A DNA stretch of 32,151 nucleotides. Origin: Flavobacteriales bacterium (GTDB lineage: Bacteria > Bacteroidota > Bacteroidia > Flavobacteriales > UA16). Position numbers and translations under genes: made by a program. The DNA is taken from assembly GCA_028141885.1 (NCBI GenBank), contig JAOIQU010000014.1, positions 1 to 32,151 on the forward strand. Reading direction: 5' to 3'. Each line of letters begins with the position of its first letter. Position 1 is the stretch's first letter. Shown here piece after piece: positions 24,146 through 32,145 of the stretch. Under the pieces are notes generated by a model that had not been told where the DNA came from, searched no databases, and saw nothing but the letters and a program-made list of their open reading frames with translations.

Positions 24146-24200
24146 CTTAGTTGATTGGTTTTCAGCAGGTTGTTGCCTCAGGCGTCCGCACAGAGGTTGG

Positions 24201-24208
24201 CTAATATA
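24201..24208 (-). promoter_or_regulatory. Candidate -7 element of the porP-gldKLMN operon
   Basis: On the minus strand the sequence is TATATTAG, a 7-of-8 match to TAnnTTTG, 55 bases before the porP/sprF ATG in the 136-base gap after the arginase-like gene. No clear -33 TTG is visible at the right distance. It would allow the T9SS operon to be transcribed independently of the upstream gene. Confidence 0.35.
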
Positions 24209-24281
24209 CGGATTTTCCCAATGCAGGTCGAGGACAGGCCAGTTGAGACGGAATGATGTGGTGTGCAACGTTCTCATTTCG

Positions 24282-25457
24282 TCATGCCAGTTTTTGAAAC
24301 GTTCGCCACCAACGGTCCGGCAAAGACCCCTCAGATGCTTCCACGTATTCCGCGTGGGTGCAGGGCACGAGCAGGCTTCCTGGTGTGGATGCGCTGGCGT
24401 CAGGATGGGGCATCGGCACGTCCATCCACCAACGGTCGCTCTTGGGGCTTTTGAAAAACGCGATTTCGTGTTGTTCGCCTGGCAAATCCACCACGTAACG
24501 CAGGTAGTCTTCGACGCTGCATTTGGGGTGGTCACCTTTTTGGTTGTAAATGCCATCCAACACATGCCAAACGCCTTGGGCCACCAAATGTCCCCCTCGG
24601 CCACGGTCGTCGAGGTCTGGGTTGTGTTCGAAGAACCCCGTCGCAAGCAACCGGTCGCTCATGCCGATGTACCGGGAAAGTTGGCAAAAATGTTCAGCCG
24701 TCATGCCGTTGGGACTGGCGTGGGTTGAAGCAGGGTGGTCAGAGGCGCGTATGGAGGCGACATCCACCGTGATCAAATCTGCGTTGCGCACGACCGGTTC
24801 GATGTGCTGGATGTTTTGCAGCAGGGTTCCCAAACGGATGGCCTCAAATTGCAGACGCTCGAGGAGTTCGAGCGTGTCCGGGTCGGTCATGTAGCCTTGG
24901 TGCCCAATGTTCGCGTAATCGAAGAGGTAATTGGGCTCGTGCATCACCACCGAGTTCATGTGATTTCGGGCGCTCACGACACTCGGGTCGCCCCCAAAAT
25001 CCAAACGCGGGTCGACGGTCACAAGGTTCATGGGGCGCCCCACCGACTCCAGTGCAGCGTACATCGGAATGGTCAGGTCGTGCCCGCCTCCGAGGACGAT
25101 CGGGATGATGCCCATTTGGACCAATTCAGCGACGACAGATTGCACGGCTGCGTATGTGTCCTCCTCTGTGGCTCCAGATCGGATGTCTCCCAAATCCACG
25201 GTAGGCTGCCACCCTGCGGGCGGCACGAGCTGGTAAAGCCAATGCCGAATGGCGTCAGCGCCACCTGCACATCCTTCATTATCCCCAGATCTGCGGCCAT
25301 CGTTCACGCCAAAAAGCGCGACGCGTGCGCCCTCCAACATCGGCTGTGCATCAAAGCGGTGGGCTTCGATGCGGTCTGCGATCCGAGCCACGCCTTCCGC
25401 GTTGGAGAAGTCCGGTGCATTCACCGGTTCGAACAAATCGAGAAATCCGTCGAGCAT
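24282..25457 (-). CDS. Arginase/formimidoylglutamase-fold protein with degraded metal site
   Basis: This is a 391-residue protein of the ureohydrolase (arginase/agmatinase/HutG) fold. Seen in sequence: GGGHDLT with the first ligand His 126; DPRLD at 149-153 in place of the canonical DAHxD, so the ligand His is Arg 151; and VDVAS at 231-235 in place of DxD, so the last ligand Asp is Ala 234. At least two of six manganese ligands are therefore missing, arguing against normal hydrolase activity. The C-terminal half keeps blocks I recall from a Bacteroidota-specific clade that databases label formimidoylglutamase (HASPNGMTAEHFCQLSRY, KSDRWWMDVP). It lies on the same strand between topA and the T9SS operon. 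A regulatory, scaffold or altered-chemistry role is inference. Confidence 0.82.
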   Translation of the reverse strand: MLDGFLDLFEPVNAPDFSNAEGVARIADRIEAHRFDAQPMLEGARVALFGVNDGRRSGDNEGCAGGADAIRHWLYQLVPPAGWQPTVDLGDIRSGATEEDTYAAVQSVVAELVQMGIIPIVLGGGHDLTIPMYAALESVGRPMNLVTVDPRLDFGGDPSVVSARNHMNSVVMHEPNYLFDYANIGHQGYMTDPDTLELLERLQFEAIRLGTLLQNIQHIEPVVRNADLITVDVASIRASDHPASTHASPNGMTAEHFCQLSRYIGMSDRLLATGFFEHNPDLDDRGRGGHLVAQGVWHVLDGIYNQKGDHPKCSVEDYLRYVVDLPGEQHEIAFFKSPKSDRWWMDVPMPHPDASASTPGSLLVPCTHAEYVEASEGSLPDRWWRTFQKLA

Positions 25458-25474
25458 GTGCAGCGATTTTCAGG

Positions 25475-25500
25475 GGCCTTGTGGCCTTGTGGCCGCAAGG
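25475..25500. repeat. Short tandem repeat plus inverted copy in the topA/arginase-like gap
   Basis: GGCCTTGT occurs twice back to back (25475-25490) and is followed by GGCCGCAAGG, whose CAAGG can pair with either CCTTG. The result is alternative GC-rich hairpins without a T tract. They lie just upstream of the arginase-like start (25457) on its strand. The rest of the 137-base gap shows nothing I can assign. Confidence 0.35.
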
Positions 25501-25594
25501 TCGCGGGCGGATGACCGACTTGAACACATGGCCCAAGACAAGCATTCACACTGGATTGTGCACGCCTGACGTAATGATTCTGAAAATCAGTTCC

Positions 25595-27913
25595 TTAAGA
25601 CTTCTTTCGGCGTCCTCGCTTGGGCCGGTTTTTCGCCTCCTCGATGAGTTCCTGAACCCGCGCCCAGGTCAAGTCCTCCGGTTTTTCATCCTTGGGGATC
25701 TTGGCGTTCGTGCGACCGGCCTTGATGTAGGGACCATAACGGCCGTTGAGCACACGAACCGTATCGTCTTCCTCGAACACCTTGATCAGGGCTTTGGCGT
25801 CGGCCTCGAGTTTGGCCTTGATCAATTCCAAGGCGCGTTCAAGGGTGACCGTGTAGGGGTCGTCGCCTTCGTCGGCTTTGAGGGAGACAAATTTGCCGTC
25901 AAACCGAACGTAGGGGCCAAAGCGGCCAATGGCCGCCGTCACCTTCTTGCCTTCGTGCTCGCCCAACGTACGGGGAAGTTTGAACAGATCGAGGGCTTCC
26001 TCGAGTGTTAGCGTTTCGATGGATTGTCCGGGCAGGAGGGAGGCGTACTGCTTTTCCTCGTCATCGGGACCACCGATTTGAGCCATCGGGCCGTAGCGGC
26101 CAATGCGGCACAGGATTTGGCCCCCTGATTCCGGATGTACGCCCAAGATTCGCTCGCCAGAAGCACGCTCCGCATGCTCCATGGTCGTGTCGACGGTCTC
26201 TTTGAATGGGGCGTAGAATCGCTTCAGCATGGCCCGCCAGTCCAATTGGCCGCGGGCGATCACATCGAACTCACCCTCCACATCTGCGGTGAAGTTGTAA
26301 TCAAGGATGTTCTCGAAGTGCTCCAACAGGAAGTCGTTCACCACGAGTCCAATGTCCGTGGGGAAAAGCTTGCCACGTTCTTGCCCCGCATTCTCTGTGG
26401 CGGTCTCTGCGGAAACGCTTGGGCCGGCCAGGGTGAGGATGCGATAGTTTCGGGGCGTTCCGTCACGGTCCTCCTTCACGACGTAGCCGCGCTTTTGCAT
26501 CACGTCGATCGTCGAAGCGTAGGTCGAAGGACGGCCAATGCCCAGTTCTTCCAAACGCTTCACCAAGCTCGCTTCCGTGTAACGGGGTGGGTGCTTGCTG
26601 AACCGTTCTGTGGCCACAATGGAGTCGCGCGACATGGACTGGCCCTTCGTCATGGCAGGCAGCATGTCCTTCGTGGTTTCGTCTTGGGCGTCTTCGTCGT
26701 CGGTGCCTTCCAGGTAGAGCTTCAAAAAGCCTTCGAAGGTGATGACTTCTCCCCGTGCCACGAAGAGTTCTTCCCGTCCGGAAACCGAAATCTTCGCCAC
26801 GGTTTTGTCCAATTTGGCGTCGGCCATTTGGGAGGCGAGCGTCCGCTTGTAAATCAGTTCGTAGAGTCGCTGCTCTTCGCGAGAAGCGTCAATGGTTGAA
26901 GCAGAAAGGTCCGTGGGACGAATGGCTTCGTGCGCCTCCTGTGCGCCTTTGCTTTTGGATGCGTAGGTCCGCTTGTTGGCGTACTCGGGGCCAAACGTCT
27001 TGCCAATTTCTTGCTCCGCCGCTTCCAGGGCAACGTCACTGAGGTTGGTCGAATCCGTTCGCATGTAGGTGATCCGACCAGCTTCATAAAGCCGTTGGGC
27101 CACCCCCATGGTGCGTGACACGCTGAAGCTCAGTTTGCGCGAAGCTTCTTGCTGCAAGGTCGACGTGGTGAAGGGGGCAGCGGGTTTTTTGGTCGAGGGC
27201 TTGGTCTCGATGGAAGACACCTCGTGGGAGGCCCCAGAACAGGCCTCGAGGAACGCTTGGGCTTCCGCCTCGGAGATGAAGTTCTTGTTGCATGCTGCCT
27301 TCACCACAGCGCTTCCAGTGTTGAAGTGTCCGACGACGCGAAAAGACGACTTGGCGGTGTGGCCATCGATTTCTCGTTCGCGGTCCACGATGATTCGGAC
27401 GCCCACGCTTTGCACTCGGCCTGCACTCAGTGAGGGACGAATCTTGCGCCAAAGCACAGGACTCAATTCGAACCCAACGAGGCGGTCAAGGATGCGACGT
27501 GCCTGTTGGGCGTTGACCAAGTCTGCGTCCACTGTTCGTGGTGACTCGATGGCCTTCAATATGGCGGGCTTCGTGATTTCAGAAAACACGATTCGCTTGG
27601 TTTGGGCAGGCTTCAGATTGAGCGCCTCCATCAAGTGCCAACTGATCGCCTCTCCTTCGCGGTCCTCATCCGTCGCGAGCCACACGGTCTCGGCTTTCTT
27701 CGCCAGTCCCTTGAGCTCCGTCACCACCTTTTTCGACGAGGGGCTCACTTCGTATTTGGGAGCGAAGTCGTTGTCGATGTCAACGCTGTCGTTGCCCTTG
27801 GCAAGGTCTCGGATGTGCCCCATCGAAGACTTCACGACAAAGTCTTTTCCGAGGTAACCTTCAATGGTTTTGGCCTTTGCAGGCGACTCAACAATGACGA
27901 GATTCTTGGCCAT
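25595..27913 (-). CDS. topA: DNA topoisomerase I
   Basis: Type IA topoisomerase that relaxes negative supercoils. The 772-residue protein has the TOPRIM domain (NLVIVESPAKAKTIEGYL at the start, acidic triad in DEDREGE at 82-88), the active-site tyrosine at about residue 283 in GRITYMRTDST, and the block EAHEAIRPT. Instead of cysteine zinc ribbons, the C-terminus carries several GRYGPY/GRFGPYV-type modules (TopoI C-terminal repeat domain) and ends in a basic RPKRGRRKKS tail. The ATG at 27913 gives MAKNLVIVESPAK, the family start; a 19-residue extension lies in the promoter region. It is divergent from miaB, with 130 bases between starts. Confidence 0.96.
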   Translation of the reverse strand: MAKNLVIVESPAKAKTIEGYLGKDFVVKSSMGHIRDLAKGNDSVDIDNDFAPKYEVSPSSKKVVTELKGLAKKAETVWLATDEDREGEAISWHLMEALNLKPAQTKRIVFSEITKPAILKAIESPRTVDADLVNAQQARRILDRLVGFELSPVLWRKIRPSLSAGRVQSVGVRIIVDREREIDGHTAKSSFRVVGHFNTGSAVVKAACNKNFISEAEAQAFLEACSGASHEVSSIETKPSTKKPAAPFTTSTLQQEASRKLSFSVSRTMGVAQRLYEAGRITYMRTDSTNLSDVALEAAEQEIGKTFGPEYANKRTYASKSKGAQEAHEAIRPTDLSASTIDASREEQRLYELIYKRTLASQMADAKLDKTVAKISVSGREELFVARGEVITFEGFLKLYLEGTDDEDAQDETTKDMLPAMTKGQSMSRDSIVATERFSKHPPRYTEASLVKRLEELGIGRPSTYASTIDVMQKRGYVVKEDRDGTPRNYRILTLAGPSVSAETATENAGQERGKLFPTDIGLVVNDFLLEHFENILDYNFTADVEGEFDVIARGQLDWRAMLKRFYAPFKETVDTTMEHAERASGERILGVHPESGGQILCRIGRYGPMAQIGGPDDEEKQYASLLPGQSIETLTLEEALDLFKLPRTLGEHEGKKVTAAIGRFGPYVRFDGKFVSLKADEGDDPYTVTLERALELIKAKLEADAKALIKVFEEDDTVRVLNGRYGPYIKAGRTNAKIPKDEKPEDLTWARVQELIEEAKNRPKRGRRKKS

Positions 27914-27994
27914 GGGAGGAACGTTTGGGCGGGCAAAATAAAGACAACTTTGGGACACAGAGGTTCGCAAACGTTGCAGAAAAGGTCCTCGAAC

Positions 27995-28013
27995 GGGGTA
28001 CCCCTAAAGGGGT
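27995..28013. promoter_or_regulatory. Overlapping palindromes between topA and miaB
   Basis: GGGGTACCCC (27995-28004) is a perfect palindrome and overlaps a second inverted repeat, ACCCCT-AA-AGGGGT (28000-28013). Three GGGGT/ACCCC half-sites in 19 bases look like an operator for a dimeric repressor. They lie 19 bases upstream of the miaB -7 element. No regulator can be named from the sequence. Confidence 0.4.
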
Positions 28014-28031
28014 GACAATTTGTCAGTGCTG

Positions 28032-28039
28032 TACATTTG
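28032..28039 (+). promoter_or_regulatory. miaB promoter, -7 element
   Basis: TACATTTG matches TAnnTTTG exactly and is followed by CACC and the miaB ATG at 28044. If the start site lies five to seven bases past the element, as usual in Bacteroidota, the transcript begins at or near the start codon. Confidence 0.55.
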
Positions 28040-28043
28040 CACC

Positions 28044-29483
28044 ATGCGAGAAGGAGATCACGTCTTGGAAGAAGGCCGTCAAGGAGAAGCCACCGTGGTG
28101 GCGGGACCGGGTTCAGGTGGACGAAAGCTGTACCTGGAGAGCTATGGCTGCCAAATGAACTTCAGCGACAGCGAAATCGTGGCAAGCATCTTGGCCGATG
28201 CCGGTTACCAAACCACGAGAGACGCCGACGACGCCGACTTGGTGCTGCTGAACACGTGTGCCATCCGGGACAACGCGGAACAACGCGTCCGCAACCGTTT
28301 GGTGCACTTCAAAGGCAACAAGGCCAAGAATCCGAGCTTGGTGGTGGGGGTGTTGGGATGCATGGCCGAGCGTTTGCGCGACAAGTTGCTGGAGGAAGAG
28401 AAGCTCGTCGATTTGGTCGTGGGCCCCGACGCATATCGGGATTTGCCCAACCTCGTGGACCAAGTGGAGGGAGGCCAAAAGGCGGTGAACGTCCTGCTCT
28501 CACGGGAAGAGACCTACGCGGAAATCAGCCCTGTCCGTCTCGACAAGGGCGGGGTGACGGCCTTCATCAGCATCATGCGCGGTTGTGACAACATGTGTTC
28601 GTTCTGCGTGGTGCCCTTCACCCGCGGTCGAGAGCGCAGCAGAGACCCCCAAAGCATTGTGCGGGAGGCCAAGGAGTTGTTCGATGCAGGCTACAGAGAA
28701 GTGACCTTGTTGGGCCAAAACGTCGACTCCTACAAATGGAACATCGACAACAAAGGGGTGGTCAAGGACGAGGGGCAACCCGTGGTCCGGTTTGCCGAAC
28801 TTCTGGAAATGGTGGCCGCCGTCCATCCTGATTTGCGGGTGCGTTTCAGCACCTCGCACCCCAAGGACATGACCGACGACGTGCTCCACGCCATGTCGCG
28901 GCACGAAAACATTTGCAAGTACATCCACCTGCCGGTGCAGAGCGGTCACAGCGACGTGTTGAAGCGGATGAACCGCGGCTACACCCGCGAATGGTACCTC
29001 GATCGCATTGCAGCCATTCGGCGCATCATGCCGGGGTGCGCAATCAGCACAGACGTCATCACGGGCTTCTGCGGAGAAACGCAGGAGGAGCACGAAGCGA
29101 CGCTGAGCCTGATGGACGAGGTGCGGTACGACATGGCGTTCATGTTCAAATACAGCGAACGGCCCAAGACCCTTGCGGAACGCAAATTTGAGGACGACGT
29201 GCCGGAAGATGTGAAGGGCGCCCGCCTTCAAGAGGTCATCGCCCGCCAAATGGTGCACGGAAAGGAACGGACGCAAGCCCTGGTGGGTCAGGTGCACCGC
29301 GTGCTGATTGAAGGCACGAGCAAGAAGCGCGACGATCAGTTTTTTGGGCGCACCACCCACAACACCGTGGTCGTGTTTCCCAAAGGCGATTTGCAGCCCG
29401 GGCAATACGCCAACGTCAAGACGTTTGATTCCACGCCCGTCACGTTGATGGGAGAAGTGACTGACGAACCCGCATCGCTATGA
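28044..29483 (+). CDS. miaB: tRNA (N6-isopentenyl adenosine-37-C2)-methylthiotransferase MiaB
   Basis: MiaB is a radical-SAM enzyme that adds a methylthio group to i6A37 of tRNAs reading UNN codons. The 479-residue protein has the N-terminal UPF0004 domain with three cluster cysteines (C36 in [11 protein letters not shown]72 in NTCAIRD, C106 in LGCMAERL), the radical-SAM triad CDNMCSFC (181, 185, 188), and a C-terminal TRAM domain ([26 protein letters not shown]). All six cysteines are present. The ATG at 28044 keeps the conserved EEGRQGEA segment seen in Bacteroidota MiaB. Its stop overlaps the next ATG (ATGA), starting a tightly coupled operon. Confidence 0.96.
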   Translation: MREGDHVLEEGRQGEATVVAGPGSGGRKLYLESYGCQMNFSDSEIVASILADAGYQTTRDADDADLVLLNTCAIRDNAEQRVRNRLVHFKGNKAKNPSLVVGVLGCMAERLRDKLLEEEKLVDLVVGPDAYRDLPNLVDQVEGGQKAVNVLLSREETYAEISPVRLDKGGVTAFISIMRGCDNMCSFCVVPFTRGRERSRDPQSIVREAKELFDAGYREVTLLGQNVDSYKWNIDNKGVVKDEGQPVVRFAELLEMVAAVHPDLRVRFSTSHPKDMTDDVLHAMSRHENICKYIHLPVQSGHSDVLKRMNRGYTREWYLDRIAAIRRIMPGCAISTDVITGFCGETQEEHEATLSLMDEVRYDMAFMFKYSERPKTLAERKFEDDVPEDVKGARLQEVIARQMVHGKERTQALVGQVHRVLIEGTSKKRDDQFFGRTTHNTVVVFPKGDLQPGQYANVKTFDSTPVTLMGEVTDEPASL

Positions 29484-30730
29484 CCATGGATGTGGGGGCG
29501 CTGAAACGACGTTTTGGAGTGGTGGGCACTGCGCCCGCGCTCGATCGGGCGTTGTCCGTGGCGGCACAAGTGGCGACCACCGACATCAGCGTGCTCGTGC
29601 TGGGAGAAAGTGGCACAGGAAAGGAGGTCATGCCACGCATCGTGCATCAATTCAGCGTGCGAAAGCATGGTCCATACGTGGCGGTCAACTGCGGGGCGAT
29701 TCCAGAAGGGACGATTGATTCAGAGCTTTTTGGCCACGAAAAGGGGGCCTTCACAGGGGCCACCGAAACGAGAAAAGGCTACTTCGAGGAAGCGAATGGC
29801 GGTACAATCTTCCTCGATGAGGTGGCGGAATTGCCCCTCACCACGCAGGTCCGTTTGCTGCGCGTCCTCGAAACCGGCGAGTTTTTGAAGGTGGGTTCGT
29901 CCAAAGTCCAAAAAACCGACGTCCGCGTCGTTGCCGCCACCAACGTCGACTTCGACGACGCCATTTTCAAAGGACGTTTCCGCGAGGACCTGTACTACCG
30001 ATTGAGTCAGGTGCCGATTCAACTCCCCCCACTCCGTGAACGGGCAGGAGACGTGCATTTGCTCTTCAGAAAATTCACCACGGACTTCAGCGAGCAGTAT
30101 CGCATGCCGCCTTTGAGTTTGGACGACGAAGCCATTGAGATGCTCGAGCATTACCCATGGCCAGGGAACATCCGTCAGCTCAAGAATGTCACAGAGCAAA
30201 TGAGCATCCTGGAGACAAACAGGAGAATCAACGCAGACACGTTGCTGGGGTATTTGCCCGAGACGCACCGCAGTCGCTTGCCCAGCACCACAGGGTCGTC
30301 CAATTCGGCAGAAGGCATGGATGAGCGTGAGATTTTGTACAAGGTGCTCTTCGACATGAAGGGCGACCTCAACGACCTCAAGCAATTGGTCATGTCGTTG
30401 ATGAAGAACGGCGGACTTCGAGGCGGAGAGGCCGAGACCGAATTGGTTCAACGCGTCTTCCAAGACGACCTCACGGCCGGGGAAACGCAGCGCGTTCTGG
30501 CGGCCTTGCCTCAATTCGCAGGCCCTGAGGCGACAGGACCGACTCAAGATTTGCAAGACGTGGATCATCAACCGGCAGACGAAGTGGTGTTGTCCCTTCA
30601 GGATTCGGAAAAGGAGCTCATTCGGAGGGCCCTAGAAAAGCACAGAAACAAGCGGAAACACGCCGCGGAGGAACTGGGTATTTCGGAACGCACGCTGTAC
30701 CGAAAAATCAAGGAATACGACCTCAAATGA
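29480..30730 (+). CDS. Sigma-54 interaction domain transcriptional activator without sensor domain
   Basis: This is an AAA+ enhancer-binding protein that remodels sigma-54 RNA polymerase. The 416-residue protein has Walker A GESGTGKE at 42-49, the sigma-54 contact loop GAFTGA at 89-94, Walker B GGTIFLDE at 107-114, the arginine-finger region [12 protein letters not shown] near 166-176, and a C-terminal Fis-type helix-turn-helix (about 380-416, [20 protein letters not shown]). The AAA+ domain begins almost at residue 10, so there is no receiver, GAF or PAS module, and control must come from elsewhere (partner protein, expression level). A low-complexity linker at about 275-375 separates AAA+ and HTH. 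Start and stop both overlap neighbours as ATGA. Its targets cannot be read from the sequence. Confidence 0.92.
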   Translation: MTMDVGALKRRFGVVGTAPALDRALSVAAQVATTDISVLVLGESGTGKEVMPRIVHQFSVRKHGPYVAVNCGAIPEGTIDSELFGHEKGAFTGATETRKGYFEEANGGTIFLDEVAELPLTTQVRLLRVLETGEFLKVGSSKVQKTDVRVVAATNVDFDDAIFKGRFREDLYYRLSQVPIQLPPLRERAGDVHLLFRKFTTDFSEQYRMPPLSLDDEAIEMLEHYPWPGNIRQLKNVTEQMSILETNRRINADTLLGYLPETHRSRLPSTTGSSNSAEGMDEREILYKVLFDMKGDLNDLKQLVMSLMKNGGLRGGEAETELVQRVFQDDLTAGETQRVLAALPQFAGPEATGPTQDLQDVDHQPADEVVLSLQDSEKELIRRALEKHRNKRKHAAEELGISERTLYRKIKEYDLK

Positions 30731-31221
30731 CCCGTTGGCTCATTGCAATCGCACTGCTGGCCACAACGGCAATTGGGTGTGGGGTCTACTCTCCCTACGG
30801 CGCCCAAACTTCAGGCGCCTCCACGTTCAGCGTTCAGGACTTTGAGCCGGCCCATCCGCTCGTCTCAACGTCCACCGCCCAAGCGCTGTCCGAAGCCCTC
30901 CGCGATCGCGTGCAGCGTCAAAGCACCTTACGATTGGTGGAAGAAGGTGAGTTGAACTTCAGCGCACGTGTGGTGGGCTGGGAAGTGCGACCCATCAACG
31001 TGCAAGGGGACGAAACCGCCGGTGCCAACCGAATCACAGTCAGCATCGTGCTCAACTACACCAACGGACTGGATGAATCGTTGAGCACAGAACGCACCTT
31101 CAGCCGTTACGTGGACCTGCCAAGCGACCAAGACGTTTTCACACAAGAGGAAGTCATCGTAGAGGAGTTGGGCGACCTTTTGTCCCAAGACATGTTCAAC
31201 GCCACCCTCGGAAACTGGTGA
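30727..31221 (+). CDS. lptE: LPS assembly lipoprotein LptE
   Basis: LptE plugs the LptD barrel and helps insert lipopolysaccharide into the outer leaflet. The 164-residue product has a lipoprotein signal ending TTAIGC (Cys 18). A core follows in the LptE/LptE-like pattern: an early FEPAHPLVSTSTAQALSEAL helix, RVQRQSTLRLVEEGELNFS, then paired strands (ANRITVSIVLNYTN) and a final helix ELGDLLSQDMFNA. Sequence similarity within this family is low, so the call leans on lipoprotein character, length, and position between the sigma-54 activator and a TPR-like gene, an order I recall from Bacteroidota. The ATG overlaps the previous stop (ATGA). Confidence 0.82.
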   Translation: MTRWLIAIALLATTAIGCGVYSPYGAQTSGASTFSVQDFEPAHPLVSTSTAQALSEALRDRVQRQSTLRLVEEGELNFSARVVGWEVRPINVQGDETAGANRITVSIVLNYTNGLDESLSTERTFSRYVDLPSDQDVFTQEEVIVEELGDLLSQDMFNATLGNW

Positions 31222-31223
31222 CC

Positions 31224-32135
31224 ATGACCCCGAAGCAACTGCAGACTTGGTTGGAGAACGGGCCCAAACCTGAGGACCTCGAAGCGTTGAGAAGCGTGGT
31301 GGCCCAATACCCGTACTCCGGCCCCCTTCGCATGATGCTGGCCAAGGCCTCAGAGCTGGCTTTAGACCTCGATCGGCGCAACGATTTGCTTCGGGCCGGT
31401 GCACACGTCCCCTCGCGCAGGGCATTGTTTGCATACATGATGGGGCCCTCGTTGCTGGCCGAAGCTCGAGCCATCCACGACGAAATCGAAACGTCAGAAG
31501 AGGTTTCTGAAGAAGCCTTGGTGCAAATGGTTTGGCATTCCAAAGAGCAGGAGTCAGAAGACCAGGTGGAAGCGCCGGCCGACGCCACAGAAACGTCCGA
31601 ATCCCAAGAATCTCCTGGGGAGGAGCAACGGGAAGCCATGGTGGCGGCCATCGCGTCGGTCATCGAGCGCGATGTCCAAACGTGGACGGAACAAGACGAC
31701 CCCCAAGAACCACCCACGCCTGAGCCAGAAAGTGCACCCGATGCACCCGCAAGTCACGGCGTAGCCATGGTCCCTGTGAACGGCCGTGCCCAGCCACAGT
31801 CCCTGTTTGGCCAGTGGCTCCAACAGCGCGCCGCGGAGACAGGATTTGGACAACCAGAACTCGCGGAACGGGGCGCTGCTGCGCTGATCGATGCGTTTTT
31901 GGCCAAGGGCGATGTTCGGATCGGTCCAGTGCGCGAGAGCCGCGAATCCACCGAAGAATGGGCGAAACAGAGCCTCGTCGAGGATGCCAGTTTGGTCACA
32001 GAAACCATGGCCAAGCTCTACGCCCAGCAAGGCCAAATGGGTCGCGCAAGGAAAGCTTACAAGCTTCTGGCTTTGAAATACCCGGAAAAAAGTGTTTATT
32101 TTGCGGCCCAGCTGAAAAAGCTGCGTAAACCTTGA
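31224..32135 (+). CDS. TPR-like protein of unknown function
   Basis: This is a 303-residue soluble protein with no signal peptide or membrane helix. The N-terminal part is helical (LQTWLENGPKPEDLEALRSV, then a YPYSGPLRMMLAK segment). The middle (about 95-185) is Glu/Pro/Ser/Ala rich and probably disordered. The last 50 residues form TPR-like helices (LYAQQGQMGRARKAYKLLA, followed by KYPEKSVYFAAQLKKL). This resembles an uncharacterised Bacteroidota protein found between lptE and secG. A GTG at 31218 overlaps the lptE stop and would add two residues; I preferred the ATG at 31224. A scaffold role in envelope biogenesis would fit the context but is inference. Confidence 0.75.
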   Translation: MTPKQLQTWLENGPKPEDLEALRSVVAQYPYSGPLRMMLAKASELALDLDRRNDLLRAGAHVPSRRALFAYMMGPSLLAEARAIHDEIETSEEVSEEALVQMVWHSKEQESEDQVEAPADATETSESQESPGEEQREAMVAAIASVIERDVQTWTEQDDPQEPPTPEPESAPDAPASHGVAMVPVNGRAQPQSLFGQWLQQRAAETGFGQPELAERGAAALIDAFLAKGDVRIGPVRESRESTEEWAKQSLVEDASLVTETMAKLYAQQGQMGRARKAYKLLALKYPEKSVYFAAQLKKLRKP

Positions 32136-32145
32136 ACAACTGAAC

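Noticed and set aside
24146..24646. In-frame N-terminal extension of the PorP/SprF gene
   Set aside because: The extension overlaps the arginase-like gene, has no conserved sequence, and would bury the clear signal peptide that begins at 24145.
25570..25594. Possible topA terminator (TGATT-TTCAG-AATCA on the minus strand)
   Set aside because: The stem is only five AT-rich base pairs and no T tract follows.
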